64,000 nucleotides of DNA, from positions 3,934,001 to 3,998,000 of the forward strand of contig NC_019936.1 in NCBI RefSeq assembly GCF_000327065.1, in the 5' to 3' direction. This DNA is from Stutzerimonas stutzeri RCH2. Its GTDB lineage: Bacteria > Pseudomonadota > Gammaproteobacteria > Pseudomonadales > Pseudomonadaceae. Below the pieces are notes generated by a model that had not been told where the DNA came from, made no database searches, and saw nothing but the letters and a program-made list of their open reading frames with translations. A program made the translations under genes and the position numbers. Positions 7,122-16,248 of this stretch are shown here, in pieces (position 1 is the first letter of the stretch; every line of letters starts with the position of its first letter).

Positions 7122-8618
7122 ATGTCCCTGGCCATAGTTCATAGCCGCGCCCAGATCGGCGTCGAGGCACCGTCGGTGACCGTCGAAGCCCATCTGGCCA
7201 ACGGTCTGCCGGCGCTGACACTGGTCGGCTTACCGGAAACCGCCGTGAAGGAGAGCAAGGACCGCGTGCGCAGCGCCATCCTCACCTCCGGCTTCGACTT
7301 TCCGCCCCGCCGTATCACCCTCAATCTCGCACCGGCCGATCTGCCCAAGGATGGCGGCCGTTTCGACCTGTCCATCGCCCTCGGCATTCTCGCCGCCAGC
7401 GGTCAGCTGCCAGCCGAACGCCTGACAAGCCTCGAATGCCTGGGCGAACTGGCGCTGTCCGGCGCCCTGCGCCCGGTCCAGGGCGTGTTGCCGGCAGCCC
7501 TTGCAGCTCGGGCTGCCGGACGCGCATTGCTGGTGCCGCGAGCCAACGCCGAGGAAGCCAGCCTGGCCTCAGGGCTCATCGTCTATGCCGCCGAGCACCT
7601 GCTCGAGGTCGCCGCGCACTTCAACGGTGTCACGCCGCTCGAACCCTACGTCGCCCAGGGCCTGCTGCGACAGGTTCAGCCCTACCCGGACCTGGCCGAC
7701 GTGCAAGGCCAGCAGGCCGCCAAGCGCGGCCTGCTGATCGCCGCGGCTGGCGCCCACAACCTCTTGTTTTCCGGACCGCCCGGCACCGGCAAGACGCTGC
7801 TGGCCAGCCGTCTGCCCGGCCTGCTCCCACCGCTGGACGAGCAGGAAGCGCTGGAAGTCGCCGCCATCCATTCGGTGGCCAGCCACAGCCCACTTGAACA
7901 TTGGCCACAGCGTCCCTTTCGCCAGCCCCATCACAGTGCATCGGGCCCGGCGCTGGTCGGTGGCGGCAGCCGGCCGCAGCCGGGCGAGATCACCCTGGCG
8001 CATCAGGGCGTGCTGTTTCTCGACGAGCTGCCGGAGTTCGATCGCAAGGTACTCGAGGTCCTGCGCGAGCCGCTGGAATCGGGCCATATCGTCATCGCCC
8101 GGGCGCGCGACAAGGTGCGCTTTCCGGCACGCTTCCAGTTGGTGGCGGCGATGAACCCCTGCCCGTGCGGCTATCTGGGCGATCCGAACGGGCGCTGCCG
8201 CTGCACGCCGGATCAGATCCAGCGCTACCGCAACAAACTTTCCGGGCCGCTGCTCGACCGCATCGACCTGCACCTGACCGTGGCGCGCGAAGCCACGGCG
8301 CTCAATGCGCCACCGCAAACCGGGCAGAGCAGCGCCGTGCTCGCCGCGCAGGTGGCCCAGGCCAGGCAGCTGCAACTGGCCCGCCAAGGCTGCGCCAATG
8401 CGTTCCTCGACCTCGCCGGTCTGCGCAGCCATTGCCAGCTGACGGCCGAGGACCAGGCCTGGCTGGAGCGCGCCTGCGAGCGTCTGGCGCTATCGCTGCG
8501 CGCCGCGCACCGCTTGCTCAAGGTGGCACGCACCCTCGCCGATCTGGAGCAAGCGGCGAGCATCAGTCGCCAGCACCTCGCCGAAGCGCTGCAATACCGC
8601 CCCGGCAGCCAGGCCTGA
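7122..8618 (+). CDS. comM: YifB/ComM-family Mg-chelatase-like AAA+ ATPase
   Basis: A 498-residue AAA+ protein of the YifB/ComM family. ComM of Vibrio and Acinetobacter is a hexameric helicase that promotes branch migration during natural transformation. The N-terminal ChlI-type domain (SVTVEAHLANGLPALTLVG, residues about 15-35) is followed by Walker A GPPGTGKT and Walker B LFLDELPEF. The C-terminal Mg-chelatase domain carries the paired-cysteine block NPCPCGYLGDP...CRC. The ATG has AAAGGAGTGATCGA in front of it. Natural transformation is well known in P. stutzeri, which fits, though the family is present in most Pseudomonas. Confidence 0.93.
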   Translation: MSLAIVHSRAQIGVEAPSVTVEAHLANGLPALTLVGLPETAVKESKDRVRSAILTSGFDFPPRRITLNLAPADLPKDGGRFDLSIALGILAASGQLPAERLTSLECLGELALSGALRPVQGVLPAALAARAAGRALLVPRANAEEASLASGLIVYAAEHLLEVAAHFNGVTPLEPYVAQGLLRQVQPYPDLADVQGQQAAKRGLLIAAAGAHNLLFSGPPGTGKTLLASRLPGLLPPLDEQEALEVAAIHSVASHSPLEHWPQRPFRQPHHSASGPALVGGGSRPQPGEITLAHQGVLFLDELPEFDRKVLEVLREPLESGHIVIARARDKVRFPARFQLVAAMNPCPCGYLGDPNGRCRCTPDQIQRYRNKLSGPLLDRIDLHLTVAREATALNAPPQTGQSSAVLAAQVAQARQLQLARQGCANAFLDLAGLRSHCQLTAEDQAWLERACERLALSLRAAHRLLKVARTLADLEQAASISRQHLAEALQYRPGSQA

Positions 8619-8748
8619 GCCGCTCTGGCGCGGGCTCTGGCTCGCGCAATCGGCCGCGGACGACCGCCGCCTTTCGCGGTCTGTGTTAAGTTGGCTGGCT
8701 TTCGCCACAGGCGGCCACTCCCCCAGACACAATCCGAAGGAGCGCAGC

Positions 8749-10722
8749 ATGGAGGCAAAACAGCCCTCGTCTTCCCACCTCAACGCCCCGGTCTTCTATG
8801 GCTCGGCGGTTATCATCCTGGCGCTGGTGATCTACAGCGTCGCGTTCCAGAGCCACGCACAAACCCTGTTTGGCGACACCCAGGCCTGGATCATCGCCAA
8901 CGTCAGCTGGCTCTACATCCTTGCCGTCGCACTCATCCTGCTGATGGTGGTGCTGCTGGCATTCAGTCGCTATGGCGACATCAAGCTCGGCCCGGACCAC
9001 AGCGAGCCGGACTACAGCGCGCTGACCTGGTTCGCCATGCTGTTCTCCGCCGGCATGGGCATCGGCCTGATGTTCTTCGGCGTCGCCGAACCGGTGATGC
9101 ACTTCCTCTCGCCGCCGACCGGCGAAGGCGGCACCACGCTCGCCGCGCGCGAGGCGATGAAGATCACCTTCTTCCACTGGGGCCTGCACGCCTGGTCGAT
9201 CTACGCCATCGTGGCGATGATCCTGGCCTACTTCGCCTACCGCCATGGCCTGCCGCTGACGCTGCGCTCGGCGCTCTATCCACTGATCGGCGAGCGCATC
9301 TACGGGCCAATCGGCCATGCCGTGGACATCTTCGCCATCATCGGCACCGTACTCGGGGTCGCCACCTCGCTGGGTCTGGGCGTCACCCAGATCAACACCG
9401 GCCTGAACCACCTCTATGGCCTGCCGATCTCGGTGCCGGTGCAGATCGGCCTGATCATCGCCACCACGCTGTTGGCCACGGTTTCGGTGGTTACCGGGCT
9501 GGACAAGGGCGTGCGCCGCTTGTCCGAGCTGAACCTGACACTGGCAGCACTGCTGTTGCTGATGGTGCTCGTTGCCGGGCCGACGGTGTTCATCCTGCAG
9601 ACTTTCGTGCAGAACACCGGTAGCTACCTGTCGGACATCGTCGACAAGACCTTCAACCTCTACGCCTACGAGCCGAACGACTGGATCGGCGGCTGGACGC
9701 TGTTCTACTGGGGCTGGTGGCTGGCCTGGTCGCCCTTCGTCGGGCTGTTCATCGCGCGTATCTCGCGAGGCCGGACGATTCGCGAGTTCGTCGCCGGCGT
9801 GCTGCTGGTGCCGACCGCCTTCACCCTGCTGTGGATGACCGTATTCGGTGACACCGCGATTCACATGATCCTCTGGGAGCACGTGACCAGCCTCGGCGAT
9901 GCCATCGAACAGGACAGCTCGCTGGCGCTGTTCGCCTTCCTCGAGCACTTCCCGTTCTCCGCGCTCATCTCGCTGATCGCCATCATCATGGTGGTGGTGT
10001 TCTTCGTCACCTCGGCGGATTCCGGTGCACTGGTGGTGGACATGCTCGCCTCCGGCGGCAAACAGGGCACGCCGGTCTGGCAGCGGATCTTCTGGGCGAT
10101 GTCCATGGGCGGCGTGGCCATCGCACTGCTACTGGCCGATGGCCTGACCGCCCTGCAGACCGCGACCATCGCCAGCGCCCTGCCCTTCACCATCGCGCTG
10201 CTCTGTTCGATGTGGGGCCTGCTCAAGGCGCTGCGCCTGGATGCCACCAAGCAGGGGCTGCGCTACCAGGCGCTGAGCACCTCGCCCAGCGCGCCGCGCA
10301 CAGCGGGAGGCTGGCAGCGCCGACTGCGCACGCTGATGCTGTTTCCGCGGCGCGCCCATGTGGTGCGCTTCATCACCGAAGTGGTGCGCCCGGCCTACGA
10401 GGACATCGCCGAGGAAATGCGCAAGCAGGGCTATGTGGTCGAGATCAGCGAAGGCGAAGACCGTCGCCTGCGCTTCGAAATCACCCATGACGGCGAGCCG
10501 GATTTCATCTACGAGGTTCGCCCCCGCGCCTACGCCATGCCGAGCTTCGTCGCCACCAGCGATGACGACGAACGCGAGGAGCGCAAGTACTTCCGTGCCG
10601 AGGTGCACCTGAAGGAAGGCGGTCAGGATTACGACGTGATGGGCTGGAGCCGCGAGGACGTCATCAGCGACATCCTCGGCCAGTACGAGAAACACATGCA
10701 CTTCCTGCACATGGTCCGCTGA
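8749..10722 (+). CDS. betT: BCCT-family choline transporter (BetT type)
   Basis: A 657-residue transporter of the betaine/choline/carnitine family with twelve predicted membrane segments. The BCCT signature FYWGWWLAWSPFVGLFIARISRG is split around residues 320-345, and FSAGMGIGLMFFGVAEP marks segment 3. A long C-terminal cytosolic domain of about 150 residues (HVVRFITEVVRPAYEDI onwards) is the regulatory tail typical of BetT-type proton-coupled choline carriers, so choline rather than betaine is preferred. ATG 8749 follows GAAGGAG; the open frame upstream has no better start. It is flanked downstream by a convergent-gene hairpin. The locus corresponds to the betT-like gene next to comM in P. 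aeruginosa. Confidence 0.9.
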   Translation: MEAKQPSSSHLNAPVFYGSAVIILALVIYSVAFQSHAQTLFGDTQAWIIANVSWLYILAVALILLMVVLLAFSRYGDIKLGPDHSEPDYSALTWFAMLFSAGMGIGLMFFGVAEPVMHFLSPPTGEGGTTLAAREAMKITFFHWGLHAWSIYAIVAMILAYFAYRHGLPLTLRSALYPLIGERIYGPIGHAVDIFAIIGTVLGVATSLGLGVTQINTGLNHLYGLPISVPVQIGLIIATTLLATVSVVTGLDKGVRRLSELNLTLAALLLLMVLVAGPTVFILQTFVQNTGSYLSDIVDKTFNLYAYEPNDWIGGWTLFYWGWWLAWSPFVGLFIARISRGRTIREFVAGVLLVPTAFTLLWMTVFGDTAIHMILWEHVTSLGDAIEQDSSLALFAFLEHFPFSALISLIAIIMVVVFFVTSADSGALVVDMLASGGKQGTPVWQRIFWAMSMGGVAIALLLADGLTALQTATIASALPFTIALLCSMWGLLKALRLDATKQGLRYQALSTSPSAPRTAGGWQRRLRTLMLFPRRAHVVRFITEVVRPAYEDIAEEMRKQGYVVEISEGEDRRLRFEITHDGEPDFIYEVRPRAYAMPSFVATSDDDEREERKYFRAEVHLKEGGQDYDVMGWSREDVISDILGQYEKHMHFLHMVR

Positions 10723-10730
10723 ATCGCTCC

Positions 10731-10755
10731 GGCGTCCTGGCACGGCCAGGACGCC
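10731..10755. terminator. Bidirectional hairpin between betT and the GGDEF-EAL gene
   Basis: A perfect 11-bp inverted repeat, GGCGTCCTGGC / GCCAGGACGCC, with a 3-base loop between two converging genes. There is no T run on either side, so termination is inferred from position and stability. Confidence 0.55.
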
Positions 10756-10760
10756 CCCGA

Positions 10761-12398
10761 TCAGTGCGCCACACCTGCGGACAGACGTTCGGCACTCATG
10801 AAGCTAACCAGCTCGGCCAATGGCAGCGGCTGGCTGACCAGATAGCCCTGCACCTGCTGCGCGCCGAACTGGCGCAGCAGCTCAAGCTGTTCAGCCGTCT
10901 CGACGCCTTCGGCAACCACCTCCAGGTCGAGGTTGTGCGCCAGCCCGACCATCGCCTGCACCAGCTGCAGTTTCTCCGGCCGCAGGATCATGCCGGCGAC
11001 AAAGCTCTTGTCGATCTTCAGCAGCGTGATCGGCAGGCTGGACAGGTGCACGAACGACGAAAAGCCGGTGCCGAAATCATCCAGCGAGAAACGCACGCCC
11101 AGCTCGCCCAGCGCATTCATGGCGCTCTGTACCTGATCGCTACGACGCATCACCGCGGTTTCGGTGAGTTCGAATTCCAGCCAGTGCGGATCGATGCCAC
11201 GCTCGTCGATCAGGCGGTTGAGGGTCGGCAGCAGCTGGCTGTCCTGGAACTGGCGAAACGACAGGTTGATCGCCATGTGCAGCGCATCGGCGCCGCCATC
11301 CTGCAGGCTTTGCAGATCACGCAGCGCCCGGGCGATTACCCAGTAGCCGAGCGGCACGATCAGCCCGCTCTCCTCGGCCATGGGTATGAATGCGTCCGGG
11401 GCCAGCAGGCCTCTTTCCGGATGCAGCCAGCGCACCAGCGCCTCCAGCCCGACGATGCGCCCGCTCTCCAGGCACAGACGCGGCTGATAGTGCAGCTCCA
11501 GCTCGCCGCGACGCAGGGCGCGGCGCAGCTCACCTTCCTGATCGGCCAGGCTGCGCGCGCTGCGGCTGACCTGCTCGTCATAGAAACACCAGGTGCAGCC
11601 TTGGCTCGCCTTGGCCTGGCGCATGGCGATCTGCGCGTGCCAGAGCAGCGGATCGGCCTTGATGCCCGCGCTGGCCCGCGCCAGACCGATGCTGCAGCCA
11701 AGCATCAGGCTCTCGCCTTCCACCCAGTAGGGTTCTGCCAATGCCTCGACGATACGATCGGCTACCGCCTCGGCGCGCTGCGGATCACCGCGGGTATCGA
11801 GCAACAGCGCGAACTCGTCGCCGCCCAGCCGCGCCAGCATGTCGCCGACCTCCAGCTGCGCCTTGAGCCGCGCCACCACCTGCAGGATCAGCCGGTCCCC
11901 GGCCTCGTGGCCCAGGGCATCGTTGACGTGGCGAAAGTTGTCCAGATCCAGATAACCCAGCACCAGGCCCTGCTCCTGGTGTTCGGCCAGGGCATCGAAC
12001 AGCAGCGTCTGGAAGCCCTGGCGGTTGACGATACCGGTGTGCGGGTCCTGCTCGGCGAGCTTCTGCAGGGTGCCCTGCAGGTTGCAGCGCTCACGCACGT
12101 AGCGCAGGCAACGGCGCAGCACCTCGGGGCTCAGCTGATCGGCTACCAGCCAGTCCACCGCACCCTCCGGAGAGTCCGCTGGTTCTTCGTCGAGCAGCAG
12201 GATCAGCGGCCAGGGATAGCGCCCGACCGGCGGCCGGCATTGAGGGGTCGCCAGCAGCAGGCAGGGCGATGCGAGCAGCTCGCCGGCTGATTCGCAGCTC
12301 GCCGCGATGACCAACCGCTCCGTGCAATGCGAAGCCTGCAGGCAGTCACGCAGCCGCGTCGCCCATTCGGGACGATCGGCAAGTAACAGCAGCGGCAT
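10761..12398 (-). CDS. GGDEF-EAL cyclic-di-GMP protein (ProE-like)
   Basis: A 545-residue protein with three parts. An N-terminal receiver-like region (about 1-120) is followed by a GGDEF domain (about 130-290, motif RLGGDEFALLL intact) and an EAL domain (about 300-545). The EAL domain keeps EAL in GLEALVRWLHP, NLSFRQF, FELTETAVM and DDFGTGFSS, so phosphodiesterase activity is likely. By position before rep it matches P. aeruginosa PA5295 (ProE), a phosphodiesterase. The start is uncertain: I use ATG 12398 (MPLLLLADRPEW), but the frame stays open to a GTG at 12512 with an AGGAGG further in. It has no predicted membrane segments. Confidence 0.85.
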   Translation of the reverse strand: MPLLLLADRPEWATRLRDCLQASHCTERLVIAASCESAGELLASPCLLLATPQCRPPVGRYPWPLILLLDEEPADSPEGAVDWLVADQLSPEVLRRCLRYVRERCNLQGTLQKLAEQDPHTGIVNRQGFQTLLFDALAEHQEQGLVLGYLDLDNFRHVNDALGHEAGDRLILQVVARLKAQLEVGDMLARLGGDEFALLLDTRGDPQRAEAVADRIVEALAEPYWVEGESLMLGCSIGLARASAGIKADPLLWHAQIAMRQAKASQGCTWCFYDEQVSRSARSLADQEGELRRALRRGELELHYQPRLCLESGRIVGLEALVRWLHPERGLLAPDAFIPMAEESGLIVPLGYWVIARALRDLQSLQDGGADALHMAINLSFRQFQDSQLLPTLNRLIDERGIDPHWLEFELTETAVMRRSDQVQSAMNALGELGVRFSLDDFGTGFSSFVHLSSLPITLLKIDKSFVAGMILRPEKLQLVQAMVGLAHNLDLEVVAEGVETAEQLELLRQFGAQQVQGYLVSQPLPLAELVSFMSAERLSAGVAH

Positions 12399-12643
12399 GG
12401 TTTGCACGGGCGCTGACAAGCGGCCTCCAGACTCGATGGGTTTGTAGACGAGCGACACGCACCCGATTCCCGCACAGTCCTTTGCAAATGCCCTGCCTCC
12501 TGCAGCGCGCACAAGACTAATCCATTATTTCGTTCAGCCAAGCCCCATGCGCGACGATCGGTGATTTATTGAGCATGCAACGGGCCAGCATCGGCGCATC
12601 AGCCTGTTAAACTCCCGCCCCCGCTTCGAATGACCTGAACTCC

Positions 12644-14653
12644 ATGTCCCGACTCAATCCTCGGCAGCAGGAAGCCGTGAACTACGTCGGCGGCCCCCTG
12701 CTGGTGCTCGCCGGCGCCGGCTCCGGCAAGACCAGCGTGATCACCCGCAAGATTGCCTATCTGGTGCAGCAGTGCGGCATCCAGGCCCGCCATATCGTCG
12801 CCATGACCTTCACCAACAAGGCCGCGCGCGAAATGAAGGAGCGCGTCGGCAGCCTGCTCAAGGGCGCCGAGGCGCGCGGCCTGACCGTGTCCACCTTCCA
12901 CAACCTGGGCATGAACATCATCCGCAAGGAATACGCGCGGATGGGCTACAAGCCCGGTTTCTCGATCTTCGATGACGGCGACATCAAGGCGCTGCTCACC
13001 GACATCATGCAGAAGGAGTATTCCGGCGACGACGGCGCCGATGAGATCAAGAACTACATCGACAGCTGGAAGAACGATCTGATCCTGCCCGACGAGGCCC
13101 TGGCCAACGCGCGCAATCCCAAGGAGCAGACCGCCGCCATCGTCTATCTGCACTACCAGCGTACGCTCAAGGCGTACAACGCGGTGGACTTCAACGACCT
13201 GATCCTGCTGCCGGTGAAACTCTTTCAAGAGCACGCCGACATCCTGGAGAAGTGGCAGAACCGCATCCGCTACCTGTTAGTCGACGAATACCAGGACACC
13301 AACGCCAGCCAGTATCTGCTGGTCAAGCTGCTGGTGGGCATGCGCAACCAGTTCACCGTGGTCGGCGACGACGACCAGTCGATCTACGCCTGGCGTGGCG
13401 CGCGGCCGGAAAACCTGATGCTGCTCAAAGAGGATTACCCCTCGCTGAAGGTGGTGATGCTGGAGCAGAACTACCGCTCCACCAGCCGCATCCTCAAGTG
13501 CGCCAACATCCTCATCGCCAACAACCCGCACGTGTTCGAGAAGCAGCTGTGGTCGGAGATGGGCCACGGCGACGAGATCCGGGTGATCCGCACGCGCAAC
13601 GAGGATGCCGAGTGCGAGCGGGTGGCGCTGGAGATCCTCACCGAACACCTGCGTACCCAGCGCCCCTACAGCGACTTCGCCATCCTCTACCGCGGCAACT
13701 ACCAGGCCAAGCTGATGGAGCTGAAGCTGCAGCACCACCAGATTCCCTATCGGCTGTCCGGCGGCACCAGCTTCTTCGCCCGCCAGGAAGTGAAGGATCT
13801 GATGAGCTACTTCCGCCTGCTGGTCAACCCGGACGACGACAACGCCTTCCTGCGGGTGATCAATGTGCCGCGCCGCGAGATCGGCTCCACCACCCTGGAA
13901 AAGCTCGGCAACTATGCCAGCGAGCGCGGCATCTCGATGTACGCCGCCGCTGACGAGATCGGCCTCGGCGCGCATCTGGACAGCCGCTATGCCGAGCGCC
14001 TGGCGCGCTTCAAGCACTGGATGGACAACGTCCGCCAGCAATGCGTGGTCAACGAGCCGATCGCCGCCATCCGCAGCATGGTGATGGACATCGACTACGA
14101 GAACTGGCTGCGCCAGAACGCCTCCAGCGACAAGGTGGCCGACGCACGCATGGGCAACGTCTGGTTCCTCGTCGATGCGCTGAAAAACACGCTGGATAAA
14201 GACGAAGATGGCGACATGACCATCGAGGACGCCATCGGCAAGCTGGTGCTGCGCGACATGCTCGAGCGTCAGCAGGAAGAGGAAGAAGGCGCCGAGGGCG
14301 TGCAGATGATGACCATGCACGCCTCCAAGGGCCTGGAATTCCCCTCGGTGTACATCATCGGCTTCGAGGAAGAGATTCTGCCGCACCGCTCCAGCATCGA
14401 GTCCGACACCATCGAGGAAGAGCGGCGCCTGGCCTACGTCGGCATCACCCGCGCCAAGCGCAACCTGGCACTGACCTTCGCCGCCAAGCGCAAGCAGTAT
14501 GGCGAGGTGATCGACTGCACGCCGAGCCGCTTCCTCGACGAACTGCCGCCCGAGGACCTGGTCTGGGAAGGCCAGGAGGATGCGCCGGTGGAGGTCAAGG
14601 CCGCGCGCGGCAACGACGCCCTGGCGGCGATGCGGGCGATGCTCAAGCGCTGA
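12644..14653 (+). CDS. rep: ATP-dependent DNA helicase Rep
   Basis: A 669-residue superfamily 1A 3'-5' DNA helicase that helps forks pass protein blocks and restart. Walker A is AGAGSGKTS at residues 23-31. Motif II is LVDEYQDTN, motif III is VVGDDDQSIYAWRGA, motif IV is LEQNYRSTSRIL, motif V is MTMHASKGLEFP and motif VI is YVGITRAKR. Length and motif spacing fit Rep rather than UvrD or PcrA, and rep occupies this position in Pseudomonas. It ends the conserved syntenic stretch; the next 10 kb is accessory. Confidence 0.95.
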   Translation: MSRLNPRQQEAVNYVGGPLLVLAGAGSGKTSVITRKIAYLVQQCGIQARHIVAMTFTNKAAREMKERVGSLLKGAEARGLTVSTFHNLGMNIIRKEYARMGYKPGFSIFDDGDIKALLTDIMQKEYSGDDGADEIKNYIDSWKNDLILPDEALANARNPKEQTAAIVYLHYQRTLKAYNAVDFNDLILLPVKLFQEHADILEKWQNRIRYLLVDEYQDTNASQYLLVKLLVGMRNQFTVVGDDDQSIYAWRGARPENLMLLKEDYPSLKVVMLEQNYRSTSRILKCANILIANNPHVFEKQLWSEMGHGDEIRVIRTRNEDAECERVALEILTEHLRTQRPYSDFAILYRGNYQAKLMELKLQHHQIPYRLSGGTSFFARQEVKDLMSYFRLLVNPDDDNAFLRVINVPRREIGSTTLEKLGNYASERGISMYAAADEIGLGAHLDSRYAERLARFKHWMDNVRQQCVVNEPIAAIRSMVMDIDYENWLRQNASSDKVADARMGNVWFLVDALKNTLDKDEDGDMTIEDAIGKLVLRDMLERQQEEEEGAEGVQMMTMHASKGLEFPSVYIIGFEEEILPHRSSIESDTIEEERRLAYVGITRAKRNLALTFAAKRKQYGEVIDCTPSRFLDELPPEDLVWEGQEDAPVEVKAARGNDALAAMRAMLKR

Positions 14654-14750
14654 CGCCACGCCCTTCTTTTCGAGGGGCATTCAGCACCGGTTTGTATCCC
14701 GTAACCCAACCGCGGCATGCTTTGCCGATTGCGGCTTCTGGAGGGATTCG

Positions 14751-15368
14751 ATGTACCACGGTGAACGCTTCAATGCCTGGACGCACCTGGTCGGTGCGCT
14801 GCTGGCCTGTCTGGGCGCCATTTGGCTGCTGGTGCTGGCGGCGCTCGACGGCGAGCTGGCGAAGATCGTCAGTGCCGCGATCTACGGCCTCAGCCTGATC
14901 CTGCTCTACAGCATCTCGACGCTGTACCACAGCCTGCGCGGGCGGGCGAAGGTGGTCATGCGCAAGCTCGATCACCTGTCGATCTATCTGCTGATCGCCG
15001 GCAGCTACACGCCGTTCTGCCTGGTCACTCTGGCCGGCCCCTGGGGCTGGACGCTGTTCGGCATCGTCTGGGGCCTGGCGGTGATCGGCATGCTGCAGGA
15101 GATCAAGCCGCGCTCCGAGGCGCGGGTGCTGTCACTGGTGATCTACGCGGTGATGGGCTGGATCGTGCTGGTGGCGGTCAAGCCGCTGCTGGCGGCGCTC
15201 GGCGGTGCCGGCTTCGCCTGGCTGCTGACCGGCGGCATCTGCTACACGGTAGGCATCGTGTTCTTCGTCTTCGACGACCGTTTCCGCCACTGGCACGGCA
15301 TCTGGCACATCTTCGTGATGGTTGGCAGCCTGCTGCACTTCATTGCGATTCTGTTCTACGTGATCTGA
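14751..15368 (+). CDS. Hemolysin III / YqfA-family membrane protein
   Basis: A 205-residue inner-membrane protein of the hemolysin III (PAQR-related) family with seven predicted membrane helices. The family histidine signatures are present: MYHGERFNAWTHLVGA at the N-terminus, STLYHS near residue 60, and RHWHGIWHIFVMVGSLLHF near the C-terminus. E. coli YqfA is linked to membrane lipid homeostasis; the hemolysin name comes from one Bacillus protein and should not be taken as a function. ATG 14751 has GGAGGGATTCG before it. It is convergent with the IclR gene, with a single base between their stops. Confidence 0.88.
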   Translation: MYHGERFNAWTHLVGALLACLGAIWLLVLAALDGELAKIVSAAIYGLSLILLYSISTLYHSLRGRAKVVMRKLDHLSIYLLIAGSYTPFCLVTLAGPWGWTLFGIVWGLAVIGMLQEIKPRSEARVLSLVIYAVMGWIVLVAVKPLLAALGGAGFAWLLTGGICYTVGIVFFVFDDRFRHWHGIWHIFVMVGSLLHFIAILFYVI

Positions 15369-15369
15369 C

Positions 15370-16158
15370 TCAGCGTTGTTCGTCCAGCGCCGCCGCGCTG
15401 CCGAGCACGGCTTCCAGCTCGCGCGCCGCGGCGCGCAGCCGCGGCACGAACTCCAGCAGCTGCGCCATCGAGCAGCGAATCACCGGTGCATGGCTGAACA
15501 GGCAGGCCAGCAGCTCGCCGTCGGCATCCCGCACCGGCACCGCACAGGCGACCATGCCGTCGATGAACTCCTCGCAATCGGTGCCGAGCTGTTCTTCACG
15601 CACCCGCGCCAGATCGTCACGCAGCGCGCTGAGGTCAGTCAGCGTGTTGCGCGCCATCCGTTGTAGCGGCAAGCGCGGCAGCACCCGCTCCAGTTGCTCC
15701 GGCGGCAGCGAGGCCAGATAGAGCTTGCCACTGGCGGTGCACCAGAGCGGCGTGTGGCTGCCAATGGGCAGGTTGATCTGCAGCGGCCAGTTGGTCTGCA
15801 CCCGGTCGAAATAGAGCATGTCCAGCCCATCCGGGATGGCCAGCCCGCAGGTTTCACCGATGGCTTCGGAGAGCTGGCGCAGGATCGCCTGGCGCAGCGC
15901 GTTGTGCCGGCTGCTGCGCAGGATGTTCAGCGCCGCGACGTGCAGGCGCTCGCCCGGTAACAGCCCACCGCGCAGGCCGAACTGCAGGAAGCCTTCCTTT
16001 TCCAGCGTCTGCACCAGCCGGTGCGCGCTGGCCTTGGGAATGTCCAGCCGTTCGGCCAGGGCCGTCGGGCTGAGCGGCTCCTTCGCCGCCGCAACCGCCT
16101 CGATGATTTCCAGCACGCGGGTGATGGAGGAGCCTTTCTCGCGGGGAATGCTGCGCAT
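15370..16158 (-). CDS. IclR-family transcriptional regulator
   Basis: A 262-residue regulator. The N-terminal winged helix-turn-helix spans residues 10-70 (SITRVLEIIEAVA, then TALAERLDIPKASAHRLVQTLEKEGF). The C-terminal IclR effector domain runs from about 80 to 255 (ETCGLAIPDGLDMLYFDRVQ, PLWCTASGKLYLA, EEFIDGMVACAVPV). It lies 90 bases downstream of mmsA on the same strand and may be the distal gene of the alcohol dehydrogenase-mmsA unit. It is the obvious candidate to bind the paired GAGAC-N5-GTCTC sites upstream of that unit; this is inference. The effector is unknown. Confidence 0.9.
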   Translation of the reverse strand: MRSIPREKGSSITRVLEIIEAVAAAKEPLSPTALAERLDIPKASAHRLVQTLEKEGFLQFGLRGGLLPGERLHVAALNILRSSRHNALRQAILRQLSEAIGETCGLAIPDGLDMLYFDRVQTNWPLQINLPIGSHTPLWCTASGKLYLASLPPEQLERVLPRLPLQRMARNTLTDLSALRDDLARVREEQLGTDCEEFIDGMVACAVPVRDADGELLACLFSHAPVIRCSMAQLLEFVPRLRAAARELEAVLGSAAALDEQR

Positions 16159-16248
16159 CGTCTGCCTTGTCGTTCGATGAGATGAGCGCCCCGCAGGGCG
16201 CGCACGAGTGTAGCGACCGGCACCATCTGTGCAACGGTGCCGCGCGGG

